NCBI RefSeq assembly: GCF_027580225.2
Contig: NC_073342.2
Span: 11,652,501 to 11,716,500 of the forward strand
DNA from: Misgurnus anguillicaudatus
Lineage: Eukaryota; Chordata; Actinopteri; Cypriniformes; Cobitidae
Direction of reading: 5' to 3'
Length of the DNA stretch: 64,000 bases
The notes under the pieces were generated by a model. It ran no database searches and had not been told where the DNA came from. It saw only the letters and a list, made by a program, of their open reading frames with translations. The translations under genes and the position numbers were made by a program. Positions 37,043-48,826 of the stretch are shown in pieces (position 1 is the first letter of the stretch; every line of letters begins with the position of its first letter).

Positions 37043-37833
37043 TTACACCGCGAGTTTGCTGGCCACCAGAGACTGTTTTCTTTGGGGGAGATCCTGAGGG
37101 GTGGGAATGTGGTCACCAGTTATCTCGGTCTTCTCAGCTGCGGCCGTGGGAAGCTGTTTGTTCTTCATCTTGGCTTTGGCCATATTATAGTCACCCGAGT
37201 CAAAATATTTTTGCTGCAAGGAAAGCAAAAGTCAACAAAATTTGAGTTTCATTTTAACCAAACAGCCTTAGGACTTAAGAGAAAAAATCTATAGGATCAT
37301 AAACGTACTCCCTTCTGTAGTCTTTTCCGCAGTAGATCCGATCCACCAGGTCTGGTCCCCAGATGGGGGTACCGGGCCTTGAGTTTGACCTCTTCAGCTT
37401 TCTCTGGACTTACAACCGTGTCCTGCATCTCCTACATTAGATGTGGGAAAAAACATATTCAAAACCCATTTCTGACGCTATGATTGGTACTCAAACATTT
37501 GCAAAGTTTTCAAAGCACAATATTATTGGCACTGTACCATGCACAATGACAGTTAACATTTTCAGTACGGACACAATCTTAACAAGTTAACAGATCAGAA
37601 ACAAAGCCTATATTAAAATGCAAAATATGCACTCATGCATTTTGCACTTAATTTCACCAAACCCAGACAGATTTTCAAGTTTAAACTCGTCCTTGCTATT
37701 CATTTCATGCATTATTAGTTAAGTAACATAAACACAATGACATTGTCAGATACGCGGCGGCCTCATACTGAACAACGTGTTTGAATGAACGAACCTGCTG
37801 CTCCTCTGTACTCGCCTCCACTTCACTAGACAT
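37043..37833 (-). CDS. arpp19: cAMP-regulated phosphoprotein 19 (ARPP-19/ENSA family)
   Basis: Small soluble inhibitor of PP2A-B55. Once phosphorylated by Greatwall kinase at the Ser in FDSGDY it blocks the phosphatase and allows mitotic entry. Three coding exons, 37795-37833, 37309-37431 and 37043-37213, join in frame to 110 aa (human about 112). Visible marks: [60 protein letters not shown], and the C-terminal PKA site [10 protein letters not shown] (Ser in RxxS context). Start: the only ATG before an N-terminal acidic stretch MSSEVEAS. The ARPP19 and ENSA paralogues are very alike; the N-terminus and the location beside MYO5A favour ARPP19. Confidence 0.95.
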
Positions 37834-38493
37834 TGAGATAAATTAAATGCAAAACAGAAAAGAAAATAAAACAAACACAAAACACTTGGCTTTAATTCGC
37901 CTTGTGCGAGCTGCCCAACAATGTTGTTAGCTGCGGTACTGGACTGATATCAGTGGAAGATACTAAATGTCTTCCTCTGGCGCGCAAGGGAGCGGCTGTC
38001 ACCGTAAACTCTACCTCCGCCTACCGACCTGGAGCCGCACAACAACCACATCGTAGTCAAATGACTATGAAAAGCATAAATAAATTCGATTTTTTTTTTC
38101 ATTAGAAACTAATATTTACATACCAATATTAATGAAAATCTATCTTGTTTAGGATTGTTCTACATCTACATATTTAATTTGTCTATCTACTCTGTGTTAT
38201 GTATATACAGTACTTAAGTAAAAACAAGCCTTTATTGTCATCGTGTGTTTATAATAATTATATATATAATTATTCTTACCACTTATCATGTGTGATATAT
38301 TAATTTTCTTCCACATGTCATTGTATAGCTATAACACAATTAGAAATTTCCAGGATATGTACAGTATATATATCCTGTGTCATAGGTCCTGGAAACTGCA
38401 AATTCCTTGTGCACAGACAGAGACAGACATGTAAAAGACGTAAGCCTGCTGTAGAAACAGTAAATTATATAATGTAATATAAAAAACAATATT

Positions 38494-39211
38494 TGGGTCA
38501 ATGATGTGACATTATTTTGTGTCTGTATGGTTCAATTAATTTAAAAGGGTTAAATCTCAATTTAATTTCAAAATAAATTTACAGATTTACTTGCATACAT
38601 TCTCTTGTTTGAGGACCAATTCTAAAATTTCTGCTTTTATTTAATCTGACAGAATATTTGGGGTATAATTGCAAAAATGTCAATGTGGTGTAACCGGTCT
38701 GTGTCAATTGGTGTAACTAGCTTTTTTTCATAAAAATAAAAATATATTCATAAAAAATGTGGAATATAACCATCTAGTTTAGTGTAATATGATTTTTTAC
38801 ATACATTTTTACATCATTTGTCAAAGCTAATTTATTTAGAAAACAGAGCTGTTTGCAGCATATGTCAGGACAAAAATAATACAAAAATGCATTAAAAGTT
38901 ACATATAGAAGTACTAATAAAACTATATTTTAAAATGATTTTTTTTAATATGATGATTACACTTACATGCCATCAAGGTGGATAAAATATTTAATATTTC
39001 TCATTCTTTGGCGCATATTGCGGTTACACCATTTGACATTTTCAGGTCCATTCAGTCTTAACTTTCATAAAAATGGTGCAAATGTCATCTTTTTATTGCA
39101 TAAAATTAACATAAATACACTGTGTGCATTGAAATAAACCTGATGCATGTTTTTAAAACAAGTTTTTTTTTAAATTTCTCATCTTGCCAAACCGTTTTTG
39201 TCACTGACCCA
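38494..39211. mobile_element. MITE with TGGGTCA ends, copy 2
   Basis: Ends TGGGTCAATGATGTGAC and GTCACTGACCCA; the interior is collinear with the 20032-20698 copy. 718 bp, no open frame of note. Confidence 0.85.
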
Positions 39212-39299
39212 TTTTCTATTACCTAAATCTTGACAATGTTAGTTAAAAATTGGGCCATACGTTAACTATGGTACTTGCAAAATTCTGGAAGGTAGACAC

Positions 39300-39636
39300 T
39301 AGGCATGGGGCAGTATATGATTCTGGCGGTATGATAACATTTAGTGAAAATACCACGGTTTCACGGTGTTGCGATATTGGTATTGCCATTGCAACACTAA
39401 AATGTGTTATTTTTAAATGCCAGTTAAAAATAAAGCCTTTAAATTATATGCTTTAAAAATATATATTTACGTAATGTATATTAAATGTAAACATCAAATC
39501 AATCACATGATTTAATGATTTTTGTATAAACACAGCTCATACCTTGGAGACGGTATCACAGAACATTTTAGTGGTTTGAAACCTTGACTGTTTAAAACCT
39601 CGGTATACCTTGAAACCAGTTATCAGCCCATGCCTA
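39300..39636. mobile_element. hAT-type MITE with exact 8-bp target duplication
   Basis: TAGGCATGGG at the left and CCCATGCCTA at the right; GTAGACAC is duplicated at 39292-39299 and 39637-39644. Inner arms (ATACCACGGTTTC / GAAACCTTG..CCTCGGTATACC) are partly complementary. 337 bp. Confidence 0.93.
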
Positions 39637-40078
39637 GTAGACACAAGTCTATATAATTATTATATTAAAAAAACACAAAAAAATCTCACAATGAGCACAT
39701 TACCATTAAAAGCCATTTTAATGCACATAATTAGCAAAAAATATTGGTTACATTTTGTTACATACTCTGCAATGATAGAAATATAAATCATGAGAATTAA
39801 AATATATGCTTTTAATCAACTTCAAATCAATCTGTGAATATTGGTCCATGTTTTTATAACTAAAAATATACATTGAATAGATCCCTCTTGAGAGTGTAAA
39901 CATAGGTTTAAGATATTACAGATCGTCCTCCAGTATCAGACATTTCAAAGTCGACAGAAATATATTTGTTGAAATGTCTTCATAAAGGGATCAAACATAG
40001 CATCTGCTTCATGGTGGGAAAAAACATTTCTCATAAAACTGAGAAAGCAGGAGTTCAAAAACATTATTAATCGACCCG

Positions 40079-40852
40079 TCACTTCTGGATCCTTGATACT
40101 AGATAATAAAGCAAAAAGAAGAGCGCGACCAGGCCAATGGACACGTAACAGAGGATCTTTCTGTTGTCTCTGCCAGATCGTACCATTGTGGAAAACCTCT
40201 TCACGCTTCCAGTCAACAAACCAGTTGCACTGAGAAAATTGGAGTCCTGAGTAAATACAAAAGTTAAACACATAAAAGTTACTGTTGTAAAACCACACCC
40301 CACATGCCAACACTGCAAAGGCACCAACAACAGGTTGTTTTGAGAATACCCACCATGCCATCCAAATATTTATTCTGATCGTCAGCATCTTTGTCAATGT
40401 CGTAAGCCAACTGTAGAGAAAGACACAAAATAACATGTATTAAATGTAACAGTATCTACTATTATATAAATTACAAACAAGGAAAACCTCAGAAATACGT
40501 ACAGATTTGAGTCGAGAAACTTTATTGGCTAGATTTTCCGCCAAAAGCTTATTTTCAGCATCCAGCATGTCATCCACAGCACCACGTCCTGTCAATAACA
40601 CGAAACACGCTGTTAGTAAACACTTTGATCTGACAATTCAGATTCATGTTTACTGCCAACATCAACACCAAAAGAACTAAACCGTTTACACATCACACAT
40701 GTTATTTTATTAGACCAAACAAGCATTATAAAACATGTATTACCACCTGTAACCAAACGATGTTGTTTGCTAAATTGAAAATATTAATATGACTAAAAGA
40801 AAACAACTCAAACTGCTACGTGTCACTCACCTCGATTCCACGGATCAGCCAT
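40079..40852 (-). CDS. bet1l: BET1-like Golgi SNARE (GS15)
   Basis: Tail-anchored SNARE that works with syntaxin-5, GS28 and Ykt6 in retrograde and intra-Golgi fusion. Four coding exons (40831-40852, 40503-40588, 40354-40410, 40079-40246) join in frame to 110 aa (human 111). It starts MADPWNRG; the SNARE helix runs through DDMLDAENKLL, ANKVSRLKSLAYDIDKDADD and QNKYLDGMDSNF, with the family's zero-layer glutamine in DADDQN. The conserved TGLLTGSVKRFSTMVRSG follows, then one C-terminal membrane segment (LCYVSIGLVALFFLLYYLV) with a very short luminal end SRIQK. It is divergently oriented to the Kir6 gene. Confidence 0.96.
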
Positions 40853-41986
40853 CTTTAAAGAGCTAATAAGCTAAAAACCGCAAAAAATACTCTAACATGC
40901 GTTTAATATCGATTAAAACAGACCACTTTCTCTGTATGGATGATCTAAAACTATTTGAAATCAATATAATAGTGTACAAATGTAAAATAAGGGCACATTT
41001 GGCACGAAGCGACCGGTTGAAACGAAACTGGTAGCGTAGCGCAGTAGGCGCGAAGGATTGTGGGATATGTTTGTCCTCCAGTCATTCATTTTTTTGTCAT
41101 TAGGACGCTGTCCGATTGCGTAAGGTTTCCAGCTGCTCATCCACCAATCTGCTTACATTTGCTTAACGCATTTTGTTGGTTATTATTTATAGATGTTTTT
41201 AATATGAAATAACGCGTGCGTGCGGTGTGCAGGTAAGCAATTTGATTTTGATAAAATAACCTGCATAACCTTCATGATGATGATAATGAGGATGATAGTG
41301 TATTGTTCTTAGAGTATCAATAATATCAACATATAATAACGGCAATCGTGCACTGACACCAGACAGTATTTGTACGATTAACATTTTTATGGGGTTTTAT
41401 AATAATAAAGATGCATTATATTAAATATTACGACGGTGTGCTTTACACGACGATCTGTTTTAGCAACAGCATAGCAACAGCACAGGTTTTAAATGATCAT
41501 TGACTAATATAATGTTAATGTTTAACAGGAAGGTGTCACATTTCATCATTTTTGTTTGAATGGATCCTACAGACTCATGATGTTCACCTTAATGAAAGAC
41601 CACAGTGTCCTCTAAATCCTTGGGGTAAATTTGCACACCTTATAATCTGAACACACTGACTATCTAAGACTTTTTTTTCATGTTTAAATGGAAATGTTTT
41701 AGGATAAATGTTTTATCAGTTATGATTAACAATACAATAAATATTTAATAATATTTATGTAAGATTTCTAAGTCAAAAATCAAATGTAAGGCAATTTGTT
41801 ACATTTACAATAAACTTTATTTTTGAAAGGTCAGATTTTGGAAGAAGTTTGTAATTTCCATTTTATGTTAGTGAAATTTAATTGTACCCTTCAAACCATT
41901 TTCAAAATAGCACATTTAAATAACAACATTTCATTGTTTTTCTTTATTATAGGATAAAGCAGCCAGAACACCCAGACATTACCAAA
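40853..41986. promoter_or_regulatory. Bidirectional 5' region between bet1l and the Kir6 gene
   Basis: The two start codons face away from each other, about 1.13 kb apart. GC-richer sequence lies at about 40990-41240. CTGTGTGCAG-type donor GTGTGCAG|GTAAGC at 41232-41234 and acceptor TTATTATAG at 41952 would define a non-coding first exon and a 5' UTR intron for the Kir6 gene. The exon boundaries are inferred from motif and spacing only. Confidence 0.4.
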
Positions 41987-44900
41987 ATGTTGGCCCGTAA
42001 AGGCCCTCTCCCTGACGGATTCCTGTTGACACGCCTCGCTGAGGATGCCGCGCAACCCAGCCGTGTCCGACCAAAGTCACAGCGGGCGCGTTTTATTACC
42101 AAGAGTGGGTCGTGTAACGTTGCCCACAAAAATATACGAGAACAGGTGCGATGCTCTCCGTGCAAATAAATACTTCTTCTATCCAAGCATATTGTGGTAC
42201 AAGTAGAGATAGAGAGACATATCGGCCGGCCAATATATCGGGCCGATTTTTTGCGACTTTTATGTGTATCGGCACCGATACGTGGCTGCTGTGTTCGTCG
42301 ATTTTTTTCCCCGGCATTATTTACAGACAGAGTGCTGGAAGCCACAAGCGATTGTGACTAAAAACAACCAACCTTTCCATGACAACAACGAAAGCTCGGC
42401 CTAACAGCTGATCGTAGCTGGACAAAGCGGGTTTTTATTTCTCATCTCTATTTATATTTGTAGTAGTAAAGTGCTAGAAATCAGAATCCTTTGCTGATAG
42501 TTCATCGTCATGGTGGAGAGTGCAGTTCATGGTTCCATAGCATCCTCACCTGTTTTTACTATTTGTTAAATATATATTTTTTAAGTTCAATAAGTGTTAC
42601 TTTTTTAAATTGAGACTTGTAACATTTGGCACCATCGTGTCATTTTTATGATGTAAATTGAGTGAGCAAAAGAAGTATCGGCTCCAAATATCCCTAGTAT
42701 CAAGTAAGGCATAATTTAGAGGCAACCAGTTGTTATCGCAAAAAATAGGCCCTGACAATCTTGTATCTTACTGAGGGGGGTTATTTCGCGATAGCAACTG
42801 GCTGCCTGTACTAGGCCTGTCACAATCATTAAATAATCGTCTCATCGCAATGATTTTAGATCACCGCAATGATTGCACATTTCTTTAAAAAACACAAGGG
42901 GGAGCTGCAGTGCCTGTATAAACAAGAAAGTATCATGGTTAACTGACAGTGTAGTGCAATGCATTAGGCAAAGCCATTCAATACAGTGGAAAAGCAGCAT
43001 TGCAAAACTTTGATAAGTAGTATGAACTGCTAGGTCAATTTTTTCATTTCCAAAACAGCAATTCCAAATTTAGGGAAGTGAAGGATGCTATTCTTAGGGG
43101 CCAATCACACCAAACGTATTTATGGCAGTTGCAGGCGCCTTTATTGAATGATATTCTATGGGCAGGAAGCGTTTACGCGTTGTTTATGCGCGCCGAACGC
43201 CTTGCGGATTTTCCCGCCAGCCGCAGCACATGCTTTTGAAGGAGGGCTGAGAGCAAAAAAGCGCCCGACGTCATTTGCGTCTTTTCATTGTCCAATCGAA
43301 TGAGACAGCTGACTCTGTGATTGCCTAGCAATATAAAAAGCTGCGTCGCACTGCATTTTTTTTACAAAAGGCTTGAGGGACACCGATTGCCAGCTGTTTT
43401 TTCAGCTGAGCACCAGCTTTCTTCTGCTGAGCGTTTTGGTAGCTGTGATACTTGAGCTGTGAGCCGGTTGGTTGTTGTGATACTTGTCCCGCCTACCCTT
43501 TACTGTGATTGGACGGCCGTGTTAGAACTGACATTGACGAGCTGAGCTTTTCACCCAAAGTTGAATCTTTTTCAACTCTCGATGCTCAGCGCCAAGCGCA
43601 GAAAACCGCAGAGCGCCGCTAGCTGCTGGCTTATTTGAATAACGCCGAGCTCCCTTTGGAAACAATTGAAAACATGTGCCGGCCGCGGGCATAAAAGCTT
43701 TGGTGTGCACGCCCCCTAAAGCGCGTTTGGTGTGATTAGCCCCTTAAGGATCTGTAAGGAAATTATTTTTTGCATCCACTACAGACACGTGGTCCAGTAC
43801 TTATATAACCTTAGTATGATTTGCTACTATTTAAGGCCTGTTCTGGTATAGTCAGTTTTTTCAGTTATATTTTATTATTATTATATTATTTATATTAGTT
43901 TATTTCTTATAAATAATTTTCAGTTTTTGAAAGTTATATTCCTTAAATAAATATTTAATTTAAATAACTACAACAATGTGTAAAAATTATTTAATGAACA
44001 AACAAACAAAAATTCATGAGAATTAAATGTCAAAGCAATAAAACAATTAATCATCATATTTACCAAAGTCCTAAAATTTACAATTTTAGGACTTCAAAAT
44101 TTATTAGGCAATTAACCGTCAGCTAAATTTCATAATCGTGACAGCCCTAGCCTGTACATTATCCCACTTATTACACTGCTATTTACCTCAAAAGTAAAGT
44201 AAGGAACATTAAATATTGATTGGAACAAGGAAACCCCATTTACTTCCGGCTTTTAGATAAGACAACACGTTCAAATGTCACAGACACACATTTGGTTTAA
44301 TCACCTGGAAATATAATGTCCTATATGTTATTAAAATACATTTATCTTTAAATTTTGTGTAAGATGTAACTCTACCTATCAAAAATCATTTGCAACATTC
44401 TGTGTGTTATTGGTCACAACTGGCCAATCAGAATCAAGCATTCCAACGAGCCGTGCAATAATCATTGTTAATATGTGGTCAGGCAAAATGCGTTAAGGGA
44501 TAGTTCGGCCAAAAACGATATTAAACCCATGATTTACTCACCCCCAAGCTGTCCGAGTTGCATATGTCCATCGTTTTTCAGACAAACACATTTTCGGATA
44601 TTTAAGAAAATATTTTAGATCTTTCTGTTGATTAAATGTAATGTTACAGGGTCCAGCAACAGTCCACGACCCCCAAGTCCAAAAAAAGTGCGTCCATCCT
44701 TCACAAACCAAATCCAAACGGCTCCAGGATGACAAACAAAGGCCCTCCGAGGGCAATCCGCGCGGCGTTGCTGCAGAAACATCCATATCCAAAACTTCAT
44801 CAACGTTATCAACTACCTTCCGGTAGTGCCGCCATCTTAGAGTCATCCGCATTCAGGATGAGCGCTTACACAGCATACAGCGGTTTCTCTGTTGCTGCTC

Positions 44901-46856
44901 TGTCCCCCGCTCTCCGAATTTGTCATATGTCACTAAGAAAAGTGCTTACACTACGCTAATACTCTCTCCTGAGTCTAAGATGGCGGCACTAACGGAAGCT
45001 AGTTAATTACGTTAATACAATTTTAAATATGGATATTTCTACAACAACACCGCACGGATTACCCTCAGAAGACCTTTGTTTATCATCCTGGAGCCGTTTG
45101 GATTTAATTTGTGAAGGATGGACGCACTTTTTTTGGACTTGAAGGTCGTGGACTATTGCTGGACCCCGTAACATTACATTTAATCAACAGAAAGATCTAA
45201 AATATTTTCTAAAATATCCGAAAATGTGTTTGTCTGAAAAACGATGGACATATGCAACTTGGACAGCTTGGGGGTGAGTCAATAATGGGTTTAATATCGT
45301 TTTTGGCCGAACTATCCCTTTAATGGCTTCTGTCGTTTCTCAGGGCCGATTTCTTCAGGATGTTTTCACGACTATGGTGGACCTGAAGTGGCAACATTCC
45401 CTCCTAATCTTCACCTCAGCGTTCCTCTGCTCCTGGATGCTCTTCGCCATGGTGTGGTGGCTCCTGGCGTTCGCTCACGGCGACTTGGAGCCTCGAGATC
45501 CGCATGAACACGGACCCGTGCCCTGCGTTACCTCCATTCACTCCTTCACTTCGGCTTTTCTCTTCTCTATCGAAGTGCAGGTAGGGAAAACAAGGTGGAT
45601 CTGAATCCCTATGATGTCATCGCTCACCTATTCAACTCAAAAAAATGAAAGTGCTGTCATACTGTCTACTCTCCTTCATTCATTTCCAAATTCATGTCAT
45701 TTTGAGGTAAGGTCAGTGTGTTTGCTCAAAAACCATATTAACAGGTTTCTGAACTAATGAAATGTTTTTCTGTAACATCAGGTGACTATTGGTTTTGGGG
45801 GACGAATGGTGACTGAGGAGTGCCCGCTGGCCATCATCGTCCTCATCATCCAGAACATTTTGGGTCTGATCATCAATGCTATCATGCTTGGCTGTGTGTT
45901 TATGAAGACAGCCCAAGCCAACCGGCGAGCAGAGACCCTCATCTTCTCCCGTAACGCGGTTATCGCCCCACGCAACGGCAGGCCTACGTTTATGTTCCGC
46001 GTTGGGGACCTGAGGAAAAGCATGATCATCTCAGCCACCATACAGTTGCAGGTGAGAAATAACATACATATTAGTTTATTTGGTGTAAATGTGTTTCCAG
46101 AATTTTTAAATGATACCTATCATTCATTTCTAGGTCATTCGACGGACGGTGACAGCAGAAGGTGAAGTGATTCCTGTCTGTCAGCTGGACATTCAAGTGG
46201 AGAACCCTCTCAGAAGCAACGGCATATTCCTCGTCTCTCCGCTTATTATCAGTCACACCATTGATAGAGGAAGCCCTCTATACGAACTTTCGGCACAATC
46301 GCTGGCAACCGACGATCTTGAGATCATTGTCATTTTGGAAGGTGAGTTGAGGACTGAATGAACTGAATACAATAACTTGTTAAAGGTACCATGAGCAACA
46401 AGAAGGTATGATTATTTTCCAGGTGTCGTGGAGACCACCGGTATCAGCATGCAGGCACGCACATCCTACACACCCGAGGAGATCTTGTGGGGTCGTCGTT
46501 TTGTCTCTATTATGACCGAGGAGGACGGGCGGTACTCTGTAGACTACTCAAAATTTGGGAATACCGTCCCCGTCCGGATGCCGTCTCTCAGCGCCAAAGA
46601 GCTGGACCAGACCAGGGGCATCCAGGACAGCGGACCCCACGAGGGAAAACCCCAGGGCTGGGGGTTGGTGAGGGCGGGGCGAGGCGGATACAGGAGGGCC
46701 GGCGGCAGAGCCTGCGACGACGCGGCAGCTAAGCCGTGGTACGTGACGACTAAGAAAGTGGTGGAAAAGGAGAGAAAGGGACAGAAGAAAACAGTCAAAC
46801 TTGAAGAGATTGGCAGAGAGATAGAAGAAGAAACGGTGGAGGATATGAGCGATTAG
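41987..46856 (+). CDS. kcnj11l: Kir6-type inward-rectifier, KATP channel pore subunit (Kir6.2/6.3-like)
   Basis: Pore subunit that assembles with sulfonylurea receptors and is closed by ATP. Five coding exons (41987-42145, 45344-45580, 45782-46051, 46134-46341, 46423-46856) join in frame to 435 aa. It starts [22 protein letters not shown] precedes M1. M1 is [20 protein letters not shown], the selectivity filter is TIGFGGR (residues 134-140) and M2 is [18 protein letters not shown]. The weak-rectifier Asn equivalent is N164. Cytoplasmic landmarks are [48 protein letters not shown] and DYSKFGNTV. After that the tail is unlike mammalian Kir6.2: Gly/Arg-rich, then a charged Lys/Glu end, with no RKR. 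VTSIHSF and MVTEECP favour Kir6.2-like over Kir6.1; multiple introns suggest the fish-specific paralogue. Poly(A) signal candidate at 48538. Confidence 0.9.
42812..44149. mobile_element. hAT-type element (1.34 kb) with 8-bp duplication and nested MITE
   Basis: TAGGCCTGTCACAATCATTA at the left and TCGTGACAGCCCTA at the right; GCCTGTAC is duplicated exactly at 42804-42811 and 44150-44157. A MITE of the 16727 family (43098-43748) sits inside. No transposase frame is intact. It lies in intron 1 of the Kir6 gene. Confidence 0.93.
43098..43748. mobile_element. 'caccaaacg' MITE nested in the hAT element
   Basis: AGGGGCCAATCACACCAAACG pairs with GCGTTTGGTGTGATTAGCCCCT. Internal blocks are shared with 16727-17045. 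It is longer than that copy by an extra segment with AGAAAACCGCAGAGCG. Confidence 0.85.
44493..45323. mobile_element. Large palindromic TTAA element, arms over 300 bp
   Basis: TTAAGGGATAGTTCGGCCAA and TTGGCCGAACTATCCCTTTAA start two arms that pair over most of their length (CATATGTCCATCGTTTTTCA, TGTAATGTTAC, AGTCCACGACC and their complements). The centre is about 44820-44990. It ends 20 bases before the 3' splice site of Kir6 exon 2. No transposase: a non-autonomous piggyBac-like element. Confidence 0.92.
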
Positions 46857-47095
46857 AAAAACATTTTTGGGTAGGTTTGAAACCTTAAATAGAAATGACT
46901 AGCAACTAGTTCACTTTTATCATATTAGGTAAAGTTTTATACTACACACGTTTTGTAATCTGTCAAAACATGGCCAACTGCTGTAATATTTTTGACAGTT
47001 CAAACTATGCTGATTTTGTCACCCAAATGTGAATCTGTCAGTATTTAATCATCCTAAAGAATGTTTACTTTTTTGTGTGGATAAATGATTTACAC
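46857..47095. other. Probable Kir6 3' UTR start
   Basis: Non-coding plus-strand sequence after the TAG stop. If the AATAAA at 48538-48543 is used, the 3' UTR is about 1.7 kb and includes the TTAA element at 47096-48022. Confidence 0.4.
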
Positions 47096-48022
47096 TTAAA
47101 GGAATATTCCATTTTCTTGAAGGAGGGATCCGGATGGTTTGCTCACCACCATGTCATCCAGGGTGTTGATGTCTTTCTTTGTTCAGTCCAGAGGAAGTTG
47201 TGTTTTTTGGGGAGAGCATTGCAGGATTTTTCTCATTTTGGTGGACTTTGATAGACACCAACGGTTGGTACTTAGCTCAGCACTTGGCGGTTTTTTTCAA
47301 CGGAGTTTCGAAGGACTATGGACGATCACAGGCGAGGCGTGGGGGTCTTGTCTAGCGAAACGATTGTCATTTTTGACGGGAAGGATAGCAAATATACACT
47401 TTTAAACCACAACTTTTCGTCTAGGTCCGGTCCAGCGCTACCTAATGTTAATGCGTAGTGACGTAGGGAGGTCACGTGTTACATATATAAAACGCACATT
47501 TGCGGACCATTTTAAACAATAAACTGACACAAAGACAATAATTAGTATCAGTTGAGTTGACATACAACAACGTAGGAACGGTCCTCTTTCTCAACACTTG
47601 TAAACACTGGGGCGGAGTTTCGCGTTCGTCCTCTGTGACCTCTTGACGTCATGACGTATTGCGTCGGGTCACGCTAGCGCATCACGACCGGATCTAGACG
47701 GGAAGTTGTGCTTTGGGGGTGTATATTTGTTGTTTTTCTTGTCAGGGGTGACAGTCGTTTTGCTGGATGGGACCCTTATGCCTTGTTTGGGATTGTTTGT
47801 GGTCCTTTGAGGCTCCGTTGAAAGAAGCTGTTGAGTGTTGAGTTAAGTATTAATTGTTGGTGTCTATTAAAGTCCATTAAAATTAGAAAAATCTTGCAAT
47901 GTTTTCCTCAAAAAACATAATTTCTTCTGGACTGAACGGAGAGGGACATCGACATTTTGGATGACATGGTGGTGAGTGGATTGTCTGGATTTTTCTTTTG
48001 GGAAAATGGAATATTCCTTTAA
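47096..48022. mobile_element. TTAA foldback element, GGAATATTCC ends
   Basis: TTAAAGGAATATTCCATTTTC and GAAAATGGAATATTCCTTTAA terminate the arms. Arms share CCACCATGTCATCCA/TGGATGACATGGTGG and AGTCCAGAGGAAG/CTTCTGGACTG. 927 bp; related to 25127-25403. Confidence 0.9.
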
Positions 48023-48826
48023 TGTGGACTGTCATAATTCAGAAAGCACAATTGAAAATAAAAAAGTGATCTGTACGACTAATTTTTGCTCTTATTCAAA
48101 GTCTATGGATGAGTAAATTATGACAGATATATTTTCATTTTTTGGGTGAACTCTTCCTTTAATGAATTTCAGGCTTCGAACACCAAAAGTGGCCGCACTC
48201 ATACTTTAGGGTATCTTGGCAGTGCTAGTTAAATCAATGCTGTCCAAATATGAGGCAGCTTTATTTGCGTGTTTTAATACCATAAACCTATTTCTGTTTA
48301 CCTTTTATTTTGAGATGTGATAATCCTTATTATTTTTAATGTGGCTTTTCTAACTGTGTTGACATTGTGTGTGTTTACATTGTATTGTGGGTTTGTGCAA
48401 TTGTGTGACCTCTACCTCTCATGTTTCCCATTTGTATTCTCTCTTGGTGAACTTCTTTAAATTATTTGAAGAAAATTAGACATTCCATATTGTTTACATA
48501 TTAGTGAGTTAATTTATTCTGTGTTTCTTATGTACGCAATAAAGTATGTGACTTTTTTATCTGACTAAAGGAATTTCTGGATTGTACTTTTCTTGTGTGT
48601 TTTTTATTACAAGATTAGGGTTTAGCTGATCGGTATAGTGTACTACTGAGATTGGAGAGATTTCTTTTCAGTTTTACAAGAGATAAATTTTTAATGAACT
48701 TACCCACAGACATTCCTAAGACAAAACGTATTGACAATGATGCTGTACATTCAGTTTTTGTGAAAAAGGGCTTCCACAATAGATATAACAATCTTCTTTT
48801 ATGTAGTCTACTCAAAACTCTTTAGT

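Noticed and set aside
41947..42345. 132-aa minus-strand frame opposite Kir6 exon 1
   Set aside because: Antisense shadow of the well-supported Kir6 exon and repeat DNA in its intron.
44538..44959. Several overlapping frames on both strands
   Set aside because: They lie in the arms of the palindromic TTAA element and mirror each other. No domain or splice support.
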